Shown one piece after another: positions 22,643 to 31,069 of a stretch of 34,543 nucleotides of DNA; within the stretch, counting starts at the first letter, position 1; each line of letters begins with the position of its first letter. The position numbers and the translations under genes are program-made. The stretch comes from an uncultured archaeon (lineage in GTDB: Archaea; Halobacteriota; Methanosarcinia; Methanosarcinales; Methanoperedenaceae), in NCBI GenBank assembly GCA_902386255.1, contig CABMII010000007.1, forward strand, positions 1 to 34,543. Reading direction: 5' to 3'. The notes below the pieces were generated by a model. That model had not been told where the DNA came from, ran no database searches, and worked only from the letters and a program-made list of their open reading frames with translations.

Positions 22643-23089
22643 ATGGCAAGTAAATTATTTAAGAAAATATTGATTGCGACGGACGGCTCGGAATATACAA
22701 AAAACTCAGTTGATTACGGGATAGACCTGGCAAAGAATACGGGAGCGGAATTGCACGCTATTTATGTGGTCGATACCGCAGCATTTGCCTCGATTCCAAT
22801 GGATGCGGCATGGGAAAGCATGTACGAACTATTAAGGCAGGAAGGAGACGAGGCAACAAAGTACGTGGCAGATAAAGCAAAATCTCTGGGCCTGGAAGTG
22901 GACAGGAATACCATCGAAGGACATCCTGCTGATGAAATAATAAAATACGCCGAAAAGAACTCAATGTCTGTCATCGTTATGGGGACGCTGGGAAAAAGCG
23001 GTCTCGATAGATTCCTTCTGGGCAGTGTTGCTGAAAAAGTAGTCAGGAACTCAAAAATTCCTGTGCTTGTAGTACGCGGAAAAAAATAA
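22643..23089 (+). CDS. Universal stress protein A family
   Basis: 148 aa. KKILIATDGSEYTKNSVDYG is the opening, and GTLGKSGLDRFLLGSVAEKV fits the G-x2-G-x9-G-S ATP-binding motif, ending in the usual PVLVVR strand, so this is an ATP-binding Usp. Ribosome binding site AAGGAGTGAATCT. Probably homodimeric and cytoplasmic. It precedes a CBS protein by about 30 bases, a common pairing of adenylate-sensing proteins. Confidence 0.93.
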   Translation: MASKLFKKILIATDGSEYTKNSVDYGIDLAKNTGAELHAIYVVDTAAFASIPMDAAWESMYELLRQEGDEATKYVADKAKSLGLEVDRNTIEGHPADEIIKYAEKNSMSVIVMGTLGKSGLDRFLLGSVAEKVVRNSKIPVLVVRGKK

Positions 23090-23122
23090 AAAATAAAAAA
23101 AATGAAAAAAAGGAGAGAAATA

Positions 23123-23983
23123 ATGGCAGATACTCCGGAAAGCATTACGGTTGAAGAGGTAATGGTAAGGGATGTCGCAAAAGCTGAATTGCCTGGTTCA
23201 AGAGATGAAGTTCTTGAGATATTAAAAACAAAGCATATTTCCGGTGTCCCGGTTGTGAAAGGCGGTGAACTGCTCGGGATAGTGACCAGAACTGACTTAC
23301 TAAAGCACCCTGAAGAAGAACAAATTGCAATATTGATGACACGGAACCCGCTTACAATAGGGCCTGATAATTCAATAGTGGAAGCTGCCCGCATAATCCT
23401 GGAAAATAATATCAGGCGACTGCCTGTGGTCGAGGACCACAATCTTTCCGGTCTTATAACCATAGCGGACATAGTTGGCGCTATAGGGCGGCTGAACATC
23501 AATACCCCGGTCAGTGAATTTATCGGTAATCACGTTGTTTCCGTCTGGAGCGAGACACCTCTTTCAGTAGCAGGCGCTATTATGGAACTTGCCGATGTAA
23601 AAGCAGTCCCCATTCTGGACTCGAACCTGACGCTGGTGGGCGTGGCTTCGGATAAGGACCTTATCAGCGCAAGCATAATTGAGGACAAAACCGAAATGTC
23701 AGACATGTCAGCGGGATCGGATGACGATGCATGGACATGGGAATCAATGCGCGATACCATGAGCCTATATTACAGCGTTTCTAAAATACAGCTTCCCAAT
23801 TCGCCTGTAAAGGAAGTCATGAAACTTAAAGGGGAGCCGGAAACAGCCGCCTTAAGCTCGTCTGCGAGTGATTGCGCAAGGAAAATGAGGCGTAACAGGA
23901 TTGACCAGTTGCCGGTGATAAACAGCACAAGAAAACTTCTGGGTCTCTTGCGCGATAAGGATTTGCTGAAGGCTATAATTTAA
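23123..23983 (+). CDS. Protein with four CBS domains
   Basis: 286 aa from ATG 23123, which has AGGAGAG 5 bases upstream (23111-23117); an upstream ATG at 23102 would include the binding site in the coding region. Four CBS motifs: VEEVMVRDVAKAELPGSRDE, IAILMTRNPLTIGPDNSIVE, a third around VSEFIGNHVVSVWSETPLSV, and a fourth from VKEVMKLKGEPETAALSSSA, each closed by a strand such as RRLPVVEDHNLSGLITIADI. CBS pairs bind AMP, ATP or SAM. No fused enzyme domain is present, so it is likely a regulator; the partner is unknown. It follows the Usp gene. Confidence 0.9.
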   Translation: MADTPESITVEEVMVRDVAKAELPGSRDEVLEILKTKHISGVPVVKGGELLGIVTRTDLLKHPEEEQIAILMTRNPLTIGPDNSIVEAARIILENNIRRLPVVEDHNLSGLITIADIVGAIGRLNINTPVSEFIGNHVVSVWSETPLSVAGAIMELADVKAVPILDSNLTLVGVASDKDLISASIIEDKTEMSDMSAGSDDDAWTWESMRDTMSLYYSVSKIQLPNSPVKEVMKLKGEPETAALSSSASDCARKMRRNRIDQLPVINSTRKLLGLLRDKDLLKAII

Positions 23984-24032
23984 TATTCCAGCAGTAATCA
24001 ATTTTTTGTACGAAGCGATTAAATCAAGAAAG

Positions 24033-24040
24033 TTTTAATA
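24033..24040 (+). promoter_or_regulatory. Probable TATA box of argB
   Basis: TTTTAATA is centred about 27 bases before the argB ATG, which lacks a ribosome binding site. This spacing suggests a leaderless transcript. Confidence 0.45.
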
Positions 24041-24064
24041 TCCATCTCCCCATTTTACCCCTCT

Positions 24065-24949
24065 ATGCAGAAACGCGAGAATATCCTTATCGAAGCACTA
24101 CCATATATCCGCGAGTTTTATGACTCCATGATGGTAATCAAGATGGGGGGTCATGCCATTGTCGACCCCGAAATTATGGAGATGATCGTGCAGGATATCG
24201 TACTCCTGAAATTCGTGGGAATCCATCCGGTGATAGTGCACGGCGGAGGTCCCGAGATTACGGAAAAAATGGAACGCATGGGGAAAAAACCGGAATTCGT
24301 GGCGGGTTTGCGGGTTACGGATGATGAAACTCTTGAGATTGCGCGAATGGTGCTCGTTGGAAATGTAAACAGCAAGATAGTTTCGTTAATCAGCAAGCAT
24401 GGCGGCAAAGGCATAGGTCTTTCAGGGAGCGATGGCAGGCTCATTGTAGCAAAGAAGTTAGCCCCCCAGCGCGTGACCGTTGGCGGCGTGGAGAAAGAAA
24501 TCGACCTTGGCTGGGTTGGCGAGACCGAGGTTATCAATCCTGAAATAATCATGATTCTTGCAGGCAAAGGATACATTCCGGTCATTTCGCCAATAGCGAC
24601 TGATGAAAAAGGGAATGACCTTAACGTAAATGCAGATACGGTAGCTGGAGATATCGCATCGGCTCTCGGCGCAAAAAAACTGATTGCGCTTACGGATGTA
24701 CCCGGAATCCTGCGCGACCCGAAAGACAAAAAAACACGTATTTCCAAAATAGCTTTCGATGAGATTGATAGGCTTATTGCAGATAACATCATAAGCGGCG
24801 GGATGATACCGAAGGTTAAATCAAGCGCAGCTGCGCTCGGTGGAGGAGTTGAGCAGGTTCATATTATCGATGGCAGCTCTCCGCATTCGCTGCTGCTTGA
24901 ACTGTTCACCCATGAAGGTATCGGGACTATGATATACAGGAATAAGTGA
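24065..24949 (+). CDS. argB: Acetylglutamate kinase
   Basis: 294 aa. Catalyses ATP-dependent phosphorylation of N-acetylglutamate, the second step of arginine synthesis. VIKMGGHAIVDPE holds the catalytic Lys and Gly-rich loop, VIVHGGGPEI binds substrate, GLSGSDG and LNVNADTVAGDIASALGAKK are typical, and IISGGMIPKVKSSAAAL contains the second catalytic Lys. The length and sequence fit the archaeal enzyme; residues that give arginine feedback inhibition cannot be judged by eye. It overlaps the next gene (GTGA) by four bases. No other arginine gene lies in the window. Confidence 0.96.
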   Translation: MQKRENILIEALPYIREFYDSMMVIKMGGHAIVDPEIMEMIVQDIVLLKFVGIHPVIVHGGGPEITEKMERMGKKPEFVAGLRVTDDETLEIARMVLVGNVNSKIVSLISKHGGKGIGLSGSDGRLIVAKKLAPQRVTVGGVEKEIDLGWVGETEVINPEIIMILAGKGYIPVISPIATDEKGNDLNVNADTVAGDIASALGAKKLIALTDVPGILRDPKDKKTRISKIAFDEIDRLIADNIISGGMIPKVKSSAAALGGGVEQVHIIDGSSPHSLLLELFTHEGIGTMIYRNK

Positions 24950-25299
24950 TAGTGGTGACCGAAAAAGAAACGAAAATTGAAAAAGTACCGGTTGTGAAAA
25001 GCACGACCCCTGAAGAGCGGAAACAGAAATTCATCGAGGGAATCAAAAAAACAGTATTACCGGCATTTATCAGCGCGGCTTTTGCCATATTGTTTTTTGT
25101 AAAATTCGGCGATGCGAAGGACGTTTCCTGGTTTTCGGTCATCCTGTTGGTTCTTCTTCTCTCATATTATATCCAGAGAGGGATTTATCCTTTAATCGGG
25201 GTGAAGGTAAAGGAATTTGAAACTAAAGACTGGCTGTATGTGGAATTTCTGGTCATAGTATATTTTTGGATTATCTGGATACTCTTGTTGAATCAATGA
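24946..25299 (+). CDS. EMC6-like small membrane protein
   Basis: 117 aa with three hydrophobic segments (ILPAFISAAFAIL-like TVLPAFISAAFAILFFVKFG; WFSVILLVLLLSYYIQRGIY; and VEFLVIVYFWIIWILLL). GVKVKEFETKDWLYVEFLVI is close to the C-terminal pattern I remember from archaeal EMC6-like proteins, which relate to a subunit of the membrane insertase EMC. The start is GTG at 24946 overlapping argB; GTG codons at 24952 and 24955 are alternatives. It stands 10 bases before rli1, so translation-related roles (membrane insertion, ribosome recycling) are neighbours. Confidence 0.6.
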   Translation: MIVVTEKETKIEKVPVVKSTTPEERKQKFIEGIKKTVLPAFISAAFAILFFVKFGDAKDVSWFSVILLVLLLSYYIQRGIYPLIGVKVKEFETKDWLYVEFLVIVYFWIIWILLLNQ

Positions 25300-25309
25300 A
25301 GGGTGTTTA

Positions 25310-27079
25310 ATGCGACTTGCTGTTTTAGACCGTGACAGGTGCCAGCCCAAGATGTGCGGGCTCCAGTGCATCAAATTCTGCCCCAGGGTGAGGACGGGCG
25401 ATGAGACAATAATTATAGGCGAGGATGAAAAACCGGTCATTTCTGAAGAATTATGCGTGGGATGCGGCATCTGTGTCAACCGCTGCCCGTTTGGTTCTAT
25501 CATGATTATCAGCCTGCCTGAGAAACTCGAAGAAGCGACGCACAGGTACGGCAAGAACGGGTTTGCATTATACGGGCTCCCGGTCCCGACTGTCGGGAAA
25601 GTGACAGGCATCCTCGGCCCGAACGGGATAGGAAAAAGCACGGCGATAAACATACTATCAGGAACTTTGAAGCCCAACCTTGGGCGCGGCAGGATAGGAT
25701 GGGAAGAGATACTGGAATATTATGCAGGAACAGCGCTTGCCGATTACCTTGAAGGCGTATCGAAAGGAAAGGTAAAGACATCTCAAAAGCCGCAATACGT
25801 GGACATGATACCCAGGAAATTCAAAGGCAAGGTCTCGCAGCTTTTATCAAAAACGGATGAAAGAGGAGTACTTAAGGAACTCGTAACAAGGCTCGATATC
25901 GCCGATATCACTGACCGCAAAATCGATGAATTAAGCGGCGGTGAACTCCAGAGAGTGGCGCTGGCAGCATGCGTTGCAAGGGATGCGGATTTCTATTTCA
26001 TTGACGAGATAAGTCCTTATCTTGATATTTACCAGAGGATAAAAGCAGCCCAGATTATCAGGGAACTTGCAGAGAAAAAAGCCGTAATGGTGGTAGAACA
26101 TGACCTTGCAATCCTGGATTTGCTTGCTGATGTGGTTCATATCGCATACGGCACGCCCGGAGGTTTCGGTGTCATTACCCATCCGAAAGGAGTGAGAATT
26201 GGTATTAACGAATACCTGAAAGGTTTCCTGCGTGAGGAGAATGTCCGAATCCGCACGGAAGCCATAAAGTTCGATATTCATGCGCCGCAGGCAGCAAAGG
26301 ATGTACCTTCCCTTTTGAAGTTTGAGCAATTCTCCAAAAAATATGAAGAGGGATTTGAACTCATAGCGCAGGGCGGCGAGATAAACAAGGGCGAAGTCAC
26401 CGGTATTGTAGGTCCGAACGGGATTGGTAAATCCACTTTCGTAAAGATACTGGCTGGCGAAATAGAACCGACGAGCGGGAAGATAGATATGGATATCAAG
26501 GTGTCTTACAAACCCCAGTATATCAAAGCCGAGGAGCCGGTTCTTGTCTCTGATTATCTTCGCTCTTTAAGCAAAGAGGTCGATACAAGCTATTACCAGA
26601 CTGAGATATTACGACCGCTTCAGCTTGAGCGGCTCATGAAACAGAAGCTTGATGATTTAAGCGGGGGGGAACTGCAGAGGGTTGCGATAGCTGCGTGTTT
26701 ATCGCGAACTGCTGACCTTTATCTTCTGGATGAGCCATCGGCGCATCTTGATGTTGAGCAGAGGGTGCTGGCCACGAAGGTCATCAGGCGCTTTGCAGAG
26801 AACAATAAGGTAACTGCAATGGTGGTTGACCATGATATTTACATGATAGACATGCTGAGCGACAGGCTTCTTGTTTTTGAGGGTGAGCCGATGAAGAAGG
26901 GTGAGGTTCACGGGCCTTTTGACATGCGACAGGGCATGAACAGGTTCCTTAAAGGGATTGGAATCACATTCAGGCGGGATGAGGAGACAAAGAGACCGAG
27001 GGTGAATAAGCTTGGCTCGCAGCTTGACAGGACGCAGAAGGCTGAGGGGGAGTATTATTACAGCGTGGAGGGGAGTTGA
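25310..27079 (+). CDS. Ribosome recycling ATPase ABCE1/Rli1
   Basis: 589 aa, the expected length. The N-terminus has two 4Fe-4S motifs: DRCQPKMCGLQCIKFCPR and LCVGCGICVNRCPFGSI. Two ABC domains follow, each with GPNGIGKST (near residues 103 and 367), Q-loops and the signature LSGGELQRVA(L/I)A, joined by the family hinge. It splits 70S ribosomes after termination together with aRF1/Pelota in archaea and is essential. The start ATG follows GGGTG. It appears cotranscribed with argB and the EMC6-like gene. Marker of archaeal (or eukaryal) origin for the window. Confidence 0.97.
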   Translation: MRLAVLDRDRCQPKMCGLQCIKFCPRVRTGDETIIIGEDEKPVISEELCVGCGICVNRCPFGSIMIISLPEKLEEATHRYGKNGFALYGLPVPTVGKVTGILGPNGIGKSTAINILSGTLKPNLGRGRIGWEEILEYYAGTALADYLEGVSKGKVKTSQKPQYVDMIPRKFKGKVSQLLSKTDERGVLKELVTRLDIADITDRKIDELSGGELQRVALAACVARDADFYFIDEISPYLDIYQRIKAAQIIRELAEKKAVMVVEHDLAILDLLADVVHIAYGTPGGFGVITHPKGVRIGINEYLKGFLREENVRIRTEAIKFDIHAPQAAKDVPSLLKFEQFSKKYEEGFELIAQGGEINKGEVTGIVGPNGIGKSTFVKILAGEIEPTSGKIDMDIKVSYKPQYIKAEEPVLVSDYLRSLSKEVDTSYYQTEILRPLQLERLMKQKLDDLSGGELQRVAIAACLSRTADLYLLDEPSAHLDVEQRVLATKVIRRFAENNKVTAMVVDHDIYMIDMLSDRLLVFEGEPMKKGEVHGPFDMRQGMNRFLKGIGITFRRDEETKRPRVNKLGSQLDRTQKAEGEYYYSVEGS

Positions 27080-27110
27080 GATTGAGTGGAATATTCCATT
27101 GGAGACAGCT

Positions 27111-27806
27111 ATGGTCAACTTTAAGCTAATTGCAACAAAGCTTGGTGAAGGTTTGAAAAACGATTCATCCATCAATGAAATCAATAGAATCGCAAAGGCT
27201 GTTTTTAACTTTGATATGACATCTCATCCTCAGGAGAGTATTACTTCATCACGCTCGCAACTTATTTATGACTGGGTGATGACCGTCTCTGAACAGAGGA
27301 TTGATGAGAGAACGAAATTGCTTTTGCTTGATGAATTCATCCGAAACCTAACCACTGTAGATAGCCCACTTCGTAGCCTTACTCGTTTTTCAGATGTAGA
27401 AGAGTCTGCTAACTTTTGGTCAATTGTTCACCCTGCAATAGTAAGTATAGCAAGAAGCAAATTTGAAGACGGTTATTTTGCAGATGCAGTTGAATCGGCG
27501 CTAAAAGAAGTTAATGGGCGTGTTAAGGTTTATGTCAAAGCCAAAATTGGGCAAGAACTTGATGGAGCCCCCTTGATGAACCGTGCCTTCTCCGTAGACA
27601 GACCCATCATTATTTTAGATAATTTAGGGACAGATACGGGACGAAATATTCAGATAGGATATATGCAAATTTTTGCTGGCTCTATGACAGGAATTCGTAA
27701 TCCCAAAGCACATGCAAACCTGACTATAGAAGAAGCTCGTGCGATTCATTTTATATTCCTTGCAAGTTTGTTGATGCACAAGTTGGACGAGGCAAATGTT
27801 TCATAA
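27111..27806 (+). CDS. TIGR02391/Ymh-type HEPN-like protein
   Basis: 231 aa from ATG 27111, chosen for GGAG nine bases upstream; earlier codons overlap rli1. The C-terminal half matches the TIGR02391 pattern: F-x-DGYFADAVESALKEV, then GIRNPKAHANLTIEEA. RNPKAH (R196 to H201) fits the HEPN ribonuclease motif R-x4-6-H. HEPN proteins often act in abortive infection or toxin-antitoxin systems, so a defence role is likely but unproven. The N-terminal 100 residues are helical, function unknown. The neighbour downstream is also uncharacterised. Base composition is lower in GC than rli1, suggesting acquisition. Confidence 0.7.
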   Translation: MVNFKLIATKLGEGLKNDSSINEINRIAKAVFNFDMTSHPQESITSSRSQLIYDWVMTVSEQRIDERTKLLLLDEFIRNLTTVDSPLRSLTRFSDVEESANFWSIVHPAIVSIARSKFEDGYFADAVESALKEVNGRVKVYVKAKIGQELDGAPLMNRAFSVDRPIIILDNLGTDTGRNIQIGYMQIFAGSMTGIRNPKAHANLTIEEARAIHFIFLASLLMHKLDEANVS

Positions 27807-27920
27807 TTGCGCCACCATTTCCTATAGTACGGGCTTTGCAGTTAATCCCTTTCGTCCAAATCCCTTAAGAACTTCCAAAGCCCAAAATATTATCCAATAT
27901 AATCCTAACTGAGGGCTGAG

Positions 27921-28532
27921 ATGGGAAATTACATTACCTTATATACCGAGCTTGAGGTTATCAAGGATTTTTTAAATAAGACACTTGAGGTAGTTGATTC
28001 TGAAATGGCAAATATTTGTAAGCGCGAGGAATCTGGCGAATTTCTTAATCCAGACGAATTCTCAGATGAATTGTTTGCCCCAATGGAACGAGAGGCAATC
28101 GCTATAAGGGCTGTGTTCTATGAAATCAATTCTCTTATTGAATGGGAGCTTCGTTATCTTGCAGTTGAACCTTTCCAGTTGTCTGCTCAAAAAACTTCTA
28201 TTCCACGACCCATTAGAGATGCCCCAAAAGACAAATCTAAAAGTAGCAAGTTTGTTTATGATTTGCCGATAAAAAAAGTCTATGAGCTAATAGAACAACA
28301 TTATAAAATTAACTTTTCCAATCTGCCAGGTTTTACCGAAGTCCATCATATACGAGACACAGTAAACGCTTTCAAGCATCGAAAAGGATTAAAGGACTTT
28401 CGCCGAGATAATGTGTCAAAAATACCAGAAAAGTATCAACCGACCAGAGAGAATGCTTATCAAGCTATCGATAATGCAAGTATTTTTCTGAAAGCATTGT
28501 GGAAGGAATCTAATCTCGGTAAAAATGATTGA
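27921..28532 (+). CDS. Hypothetical protein (203 aa), possibly HEPN-related
   Basis: No family recognised. Mostly helical and charged; near residue 145 it has EVHHIRDTVNAFKHRKGLKD, reminiscent of the R-x-N-x-KH helix of HEPN-like proteins, but the spacing (R-x7-H) is outside the usual range. The start ATG follows GAGGGCTGAG. It lies 115 bases after the TIGR02391-like gene on the same strand and may form a module with it. No membrane or signal sequence. Confidence 0.55.
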   Translation: MGNYITLYTELEVIKDFLNKTLEVVDSEMANICKREESGEFLNPDEFSDELFAPMEREAIAIRAVFYEINSLIEWELRYLAVEPFQLSAQKTSIPRPIRDAPKDKSKSSKFVYDLPIKKVYELIEQHYKINFSNLPGFTEVHHIRDTVNAFKHRKGLKDFRRDNVSKIPEKYQPTRENAYQAIDNASIFLKALWKESNLGKND

Positions 28533-28843
28533 CTTACTCAACTTTACTAAAACATCATACCTGCGCTCAAGAATACGGTTTATTGCTTGTAACTCAAATT
28601 CTCTCTCGGAATTTTTCGGCTCTACCAAACATGTGTAGAACGGCTCTTGTCTTGCTTTTTCATTATTACTCCTTTTACTTCAAGGATTAAGTTTTATGCT
28701 TTTTGTACATCGTCAACAAACCTAAAAGAAGTAACTTTTGTTTCATGCGCCCCTTCCCATTCTTCAGGTTTGATTAATGCCTCTTCTATTTCTATTATCG
28801 CCTTTTCCCTCTCATCCTGCGTATATTTTTTCATTGTTATCAT
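28530..28843 (-). pseudogene. Decayed coding region
   Basis: From ATG 28843 a frame reads MITMKKYTQDEREKAIIEIE, EALIKPEEWEGAHETKVTSF and RFVDDVQKA before a stop at 28694. The same frame then continues NLILEVKGVIMKKQDKSR to another stop. In a shifted frame VEPKNSEREFELQAINRILE then RRYDVLVKLSKS follows down to about 28530. The sequence looks coding, but the frame is broken at least twice. Family unknown; the strand LILEVKG could come from a nuclease-like domain. Its end overlaps the upstream plus-strand gene. Confidence 0.4.
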
Positions 28844-28888
28844 GTGTTACATCTTTTTCTATATAACTTCAGATGGTAATAACAAGTA

Positions 28889-28896
28889 TTATATAA
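28889..28896 (+). promoter_or_regulatory. Probable TATA box of the PIN toxin-antitoxin pair
   Basis: TTATATAA is centred 27 bases before ATG 28920, and no ribosome binding site lies between. A leaderless transcript is therefore expected. Confidence 0.5.
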
Positions 28897-28919
28897 ACAG
28901 GACACAAAATTTAGTAACT

Positions 28920-29135
28920 ATGGAATCAACAATCGATTTAGAAGACAGGTTGGTCAAACTTGACAAAGCCATCCACGACATTATACAGTCAGTAAAGCAC
29001 CATAAAGTAGAAAATGCAGAAGTCGAAATAAAGAGCCTCAGAGCACTAGTCCAAAAAATTGGCTCACATCGAGTTGATGAAAGGGATACTACCTCAATAA
29101 TCAGAGAGATGCGGGATAAATCCTATGACCTTTAG
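28920..29135 (+). CDS. Probable antitoxin of a PIN-toxin pair
   Basis: 71 aa, entirely helical and charged: MESTIDLEDRLVKLDKAIHD, then SVKHHKVENAEVEIKSLRAL. No AbrB or ribbon-helix-helix DNA-binding fold is visible. The gene overlaps the PIN-domain gene by 11 bases and precedes it, the usual antitoxin-toxin order. The role is inferred from position. The start at 28920 fits the TATA box; a longer upstream frame has no sensible start. Confidence 0.7.
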   Translation: MESTIDLEDRLVKLDKAIHDIIQSVKHHKVENAEVEIKSLRALVQKIGSHRVDERDTTSIIREMRDKSYDL

Positions 29136-29595
29136 ACTTCCTGCAACGCTCACAATAGACTCCAGTGTACTTGTAAAAGCTCTTGTTCCGCCTTTAAGAC
29201 GAAAAGAAGATGATATATATAAACAGCAGATGCAACTACATGCTAAAGCGCTGCAAATTTTTGAAGATGTAGTTCGCAAAAATATAGCGATGTGCATACC
29301 GTCTGTGGTTTTAATTGAAGTCGGCGCAGTAGTTTCTCGGATGACAAACGATGAATGGCTTGCAAAAGAGGCAGTTGAAAAAGTCAGGACGCATGCCATT
29401 CAGATTTTATATGATTACGACCTTTTAGAACCCACGATTTTAACTGCCATACAAACAAAAGCAAGTGGATTTGATAATCTCATACTATCGTGCGCCATAT
29501 CAACGGGTTGTGCGGTAATCTCGGATGACTCAAGACTGCATGAAATAGCAACGGAATACGGACAGGAGAGCTATTTGTTAAGAGAACTTGCATGA
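29125..29595 (+). CDS. PIN-domain protein, probable VapC-type toxin
   Basis: 156 aa. PIN acidic residues are in place: D12 in LTIDSSVLVKALV, E in VVLIEVGAVVSRM, D in SGFDNLILSCAIS and D in AVISDDSRLHEIA, giving a metal-dependent ribonuclease site. The length is at the upper end for VapC, with a helical insert after the first strand (PPLRRKEDDIYKQQMQLHAK). It is coupled to a helical antitoxin-like gene. Distinct from the VapC-like toxin at the window start. Cleavage target not predictable. Confidence 0.85.
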   Translation: MTFRLPATLTIDSSVLVKALVPPLRRKEDDIYKQQMQLHAKALQIFEDVVRKNIAMCIPSVVLIEVGAVVSRMTNDEWLAKEAVEKVRTHAIQILYDYDLLEPTILTAIQTKASGFDNLILSCAISTGCAVISDDSRLHEIATEYGQESYLLRELA

Positions 29596-29616
29596 GTAGA
29601 AGGAATTATTAAAAAA

Positions 29617-30786
29617 ATGCCAATCGACCCTATCTGCAAAAAAACCGTTGACGAAACAACACCCTTCAAATCCATTTACAAAAACAAAGAGTACTATTTC
29701 TGTTCCGAAGAATGCAAGAAAAAATTCGATGAGCTTGACAAAAGCGTAATCCGCGTCAGGCGCTCCCTGAAGGACAAGGAAAGAATCTCATTCGGCAAGC
29801 TCAAGCGCGAAATCATCGAACCCGGCATCTGCACCCTCTGCGGGGCATGCGTGGCAAGCTGCGAAGCGCTGGCTGTGGTAAACGGCAAGCCAACTCTCAA
29901 AGGGCCTTGCACCGCATGCGGCGTGTGCTATAACCAGTGCCCGCGCACCATAACCACGGAATCAAGCCTCATCGGGAGCGTACGCGATGTCTTTACTGCA
30001 AAAACATTGCTTCCGGAAGTAAAAGGGCAGGATGGCGGCGTGGTCACTTCAATGCTGTTGTATGCATTGGAAGAAGGCTTGATGGACAGCGCCGTGGTGA
30101 CCGTGAAAAGCGATGAAGAGCCATGGAAACCCGTGCCCATCGTGGCGCAGACGAGAGAGGATATACTTCGTTCCGCAGGCTCGATATACGTGCACTCATT
30201 GACCATGGAATCGCTGATGAGCGCAATAAAAAGAGGCTCGCGCTCCATAGGTTTCGTTGGTCCGTCGTGCAACATCGACGCTGTTTATAAGATGCAAACA
30301 TCCCCGTATGGGCTATTGCATATGTTCATGAGGGCAAATATTCTGAAACTGGGTCTCTTTTGCATGGACACTTTTCATTACGATGGACTCAAATCCTTCC
30401 TCGAATCAAAAAATATCCCACTTTCCGCAGTAACGGAAATGAAGATCCGGAAAGGAAAACTTGTGGTGAAAACAGATTCGGAACACATCTTCCCTCTCAG
30501 CGACATCGATGCAATCCGGAGCGGCTCATGTACGGTATGCACCGATTTAACGGCTGAGAAATCAGACATTTCTTTCGGGGGCGTCGGGTCAAACGAAGGT
30601 TACACGACAGTACTTGCGCGGACGGGTCTTGGGCTTGAGCTTTTCAAGGACGCAGCGGACAGGGGATATATTAAAATCGAGCCGCTTGAACGGAATGGTC
30701 TTGAGCGGGTTCTGCGCCAGGCAAAAGCCAAGAAAGTCCAGATGTATATGATAAAGAAGAGAATTGAAACGGGGAAAGGTATATGA
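29617..30786 (+). CDS. F420-hydrogenase/dehydrogenase beta-subunit-like protein with N-terminal YHS domain
   Basis: 389 aa. Residues 1-45 (MPIDPICKKTVDETTPFKSI, EYYFCSEECKKKFDEL) are a YHS metal-binding domain. Residues 65-115 contain two 4Fe-4S motifs, CTLCGACVASCEAL and CTACGVCYNQCP. The remainder is an FrhB/FdhB-like domain (GQDGGVVTSMLLYALEEGLM; FVGPSCNIDAVYKMQ; GSCTVCTDLTAEKSDISFGG), which binds flavin and exchanges electrons with coenzyme F420 in methanogens. The partner enzyme is not in the window. It likely passes electrons between F420H2 and another Fe-S protein. YHS on the N-terminus is unusual. The start ATG follows AAGGAATT; DUF5350-like gene downstream. Confidence 0.9.
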   Translation: MPIDPICKKTVDETTPFKSIYKNKEYYFCSEECKKKFDELDKSVIRVRRSLKDKERISFGKLKREIIEPGICTLCGACVASCEALAVVNGKPTLKGPCTACGVCYNQCPRTITTESSLIGSVRDVFTAKTLLPEVKGQDGGVVTSMLLYALEEGLMDSAVVTVKSDEEPWKPVPIVAQTREDILRSAGSIYVHSLTMESLMSAIKRGSRSIGFVGPSCNIDAVYKMQTSPYGLLHMFMRANILKLGLFCMDTFHYDGLKSFLESKNIPLSAVTEMKIRKGKLVVKTDSEHIFPLSDIDAIRSGSCTVCTDLTAEKSDISFGGVGSNEGYTTVLARTGLGLELFKDAADRGYIKIEPLERNGLERVLRQAKAKKVQMYMIKKRIETGKGI

Positions 30787-30838
30787 ATAAACGGAATTAT
30801 TGTGGAGTCAAACAAATACTTTGGAGGATATAGATTAC

Positions 30839-31015
30839 ATGGGAAAAACAGGTACAACAAAATGGGGCAGAGTTAAAGGCAGGAAAGGAAATGTAATAAT
30901 GGTTCCCGAATCCGAACTCGCATACAAGCGCCCCGGCCCTGCGCAGCGATACACATCAGCAGGCGCAAAGCGCAAAAAGATAGCACGCTCACCAAAAGCG
31001 GTCGTTAAAGCATAA
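30839..31015 (+). CDS. DUF5350-like small basic protein
   Basis: 58 aa from ATG 30839, after GGAGG eleven bases upstream; a longer frame from 30800 lacks a good start. Very basic: MGKTGTTKWGRVKGRKGNVI, then MVPESELAYKRPGPAQRYTS and AGAKRKKIARSPKAV. I recall such proteins as the archaeal DUF5350 family, common in methanogens. The composition suggests RNA or ribosome binding (inference). Strong conservation pattern for so short a gene. Confidence 0.75.
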   Translation: MGKTGTTKWGRVKGRKGNVIMVPESELAYKRPGPAQRYTSAGAKRKKIARSPKAVVKA

Positions 31016-31069
31016 CTTTTTGATATTAGATAGACTGCTGTGGGCGTCTATCTATTTTCGGTTTCTGAC

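Noticed and set aside
22762-23502. Antisense 246-aa frame across the Usp and CBS genes
   Set aside because: It spans two well-recognised genes on the opposite strand; Ser/Phe-rich shadow translation.
24151-24792. Antisense 213-aa frame in argB
   Set aside because: Shadow; no recognisable domain and argB is certain.
29694-29912. Antisense frame within the YHS-FrhB gene
   Set aside because: Shadow of a gene with intact YHS and ferredoxin motifs.
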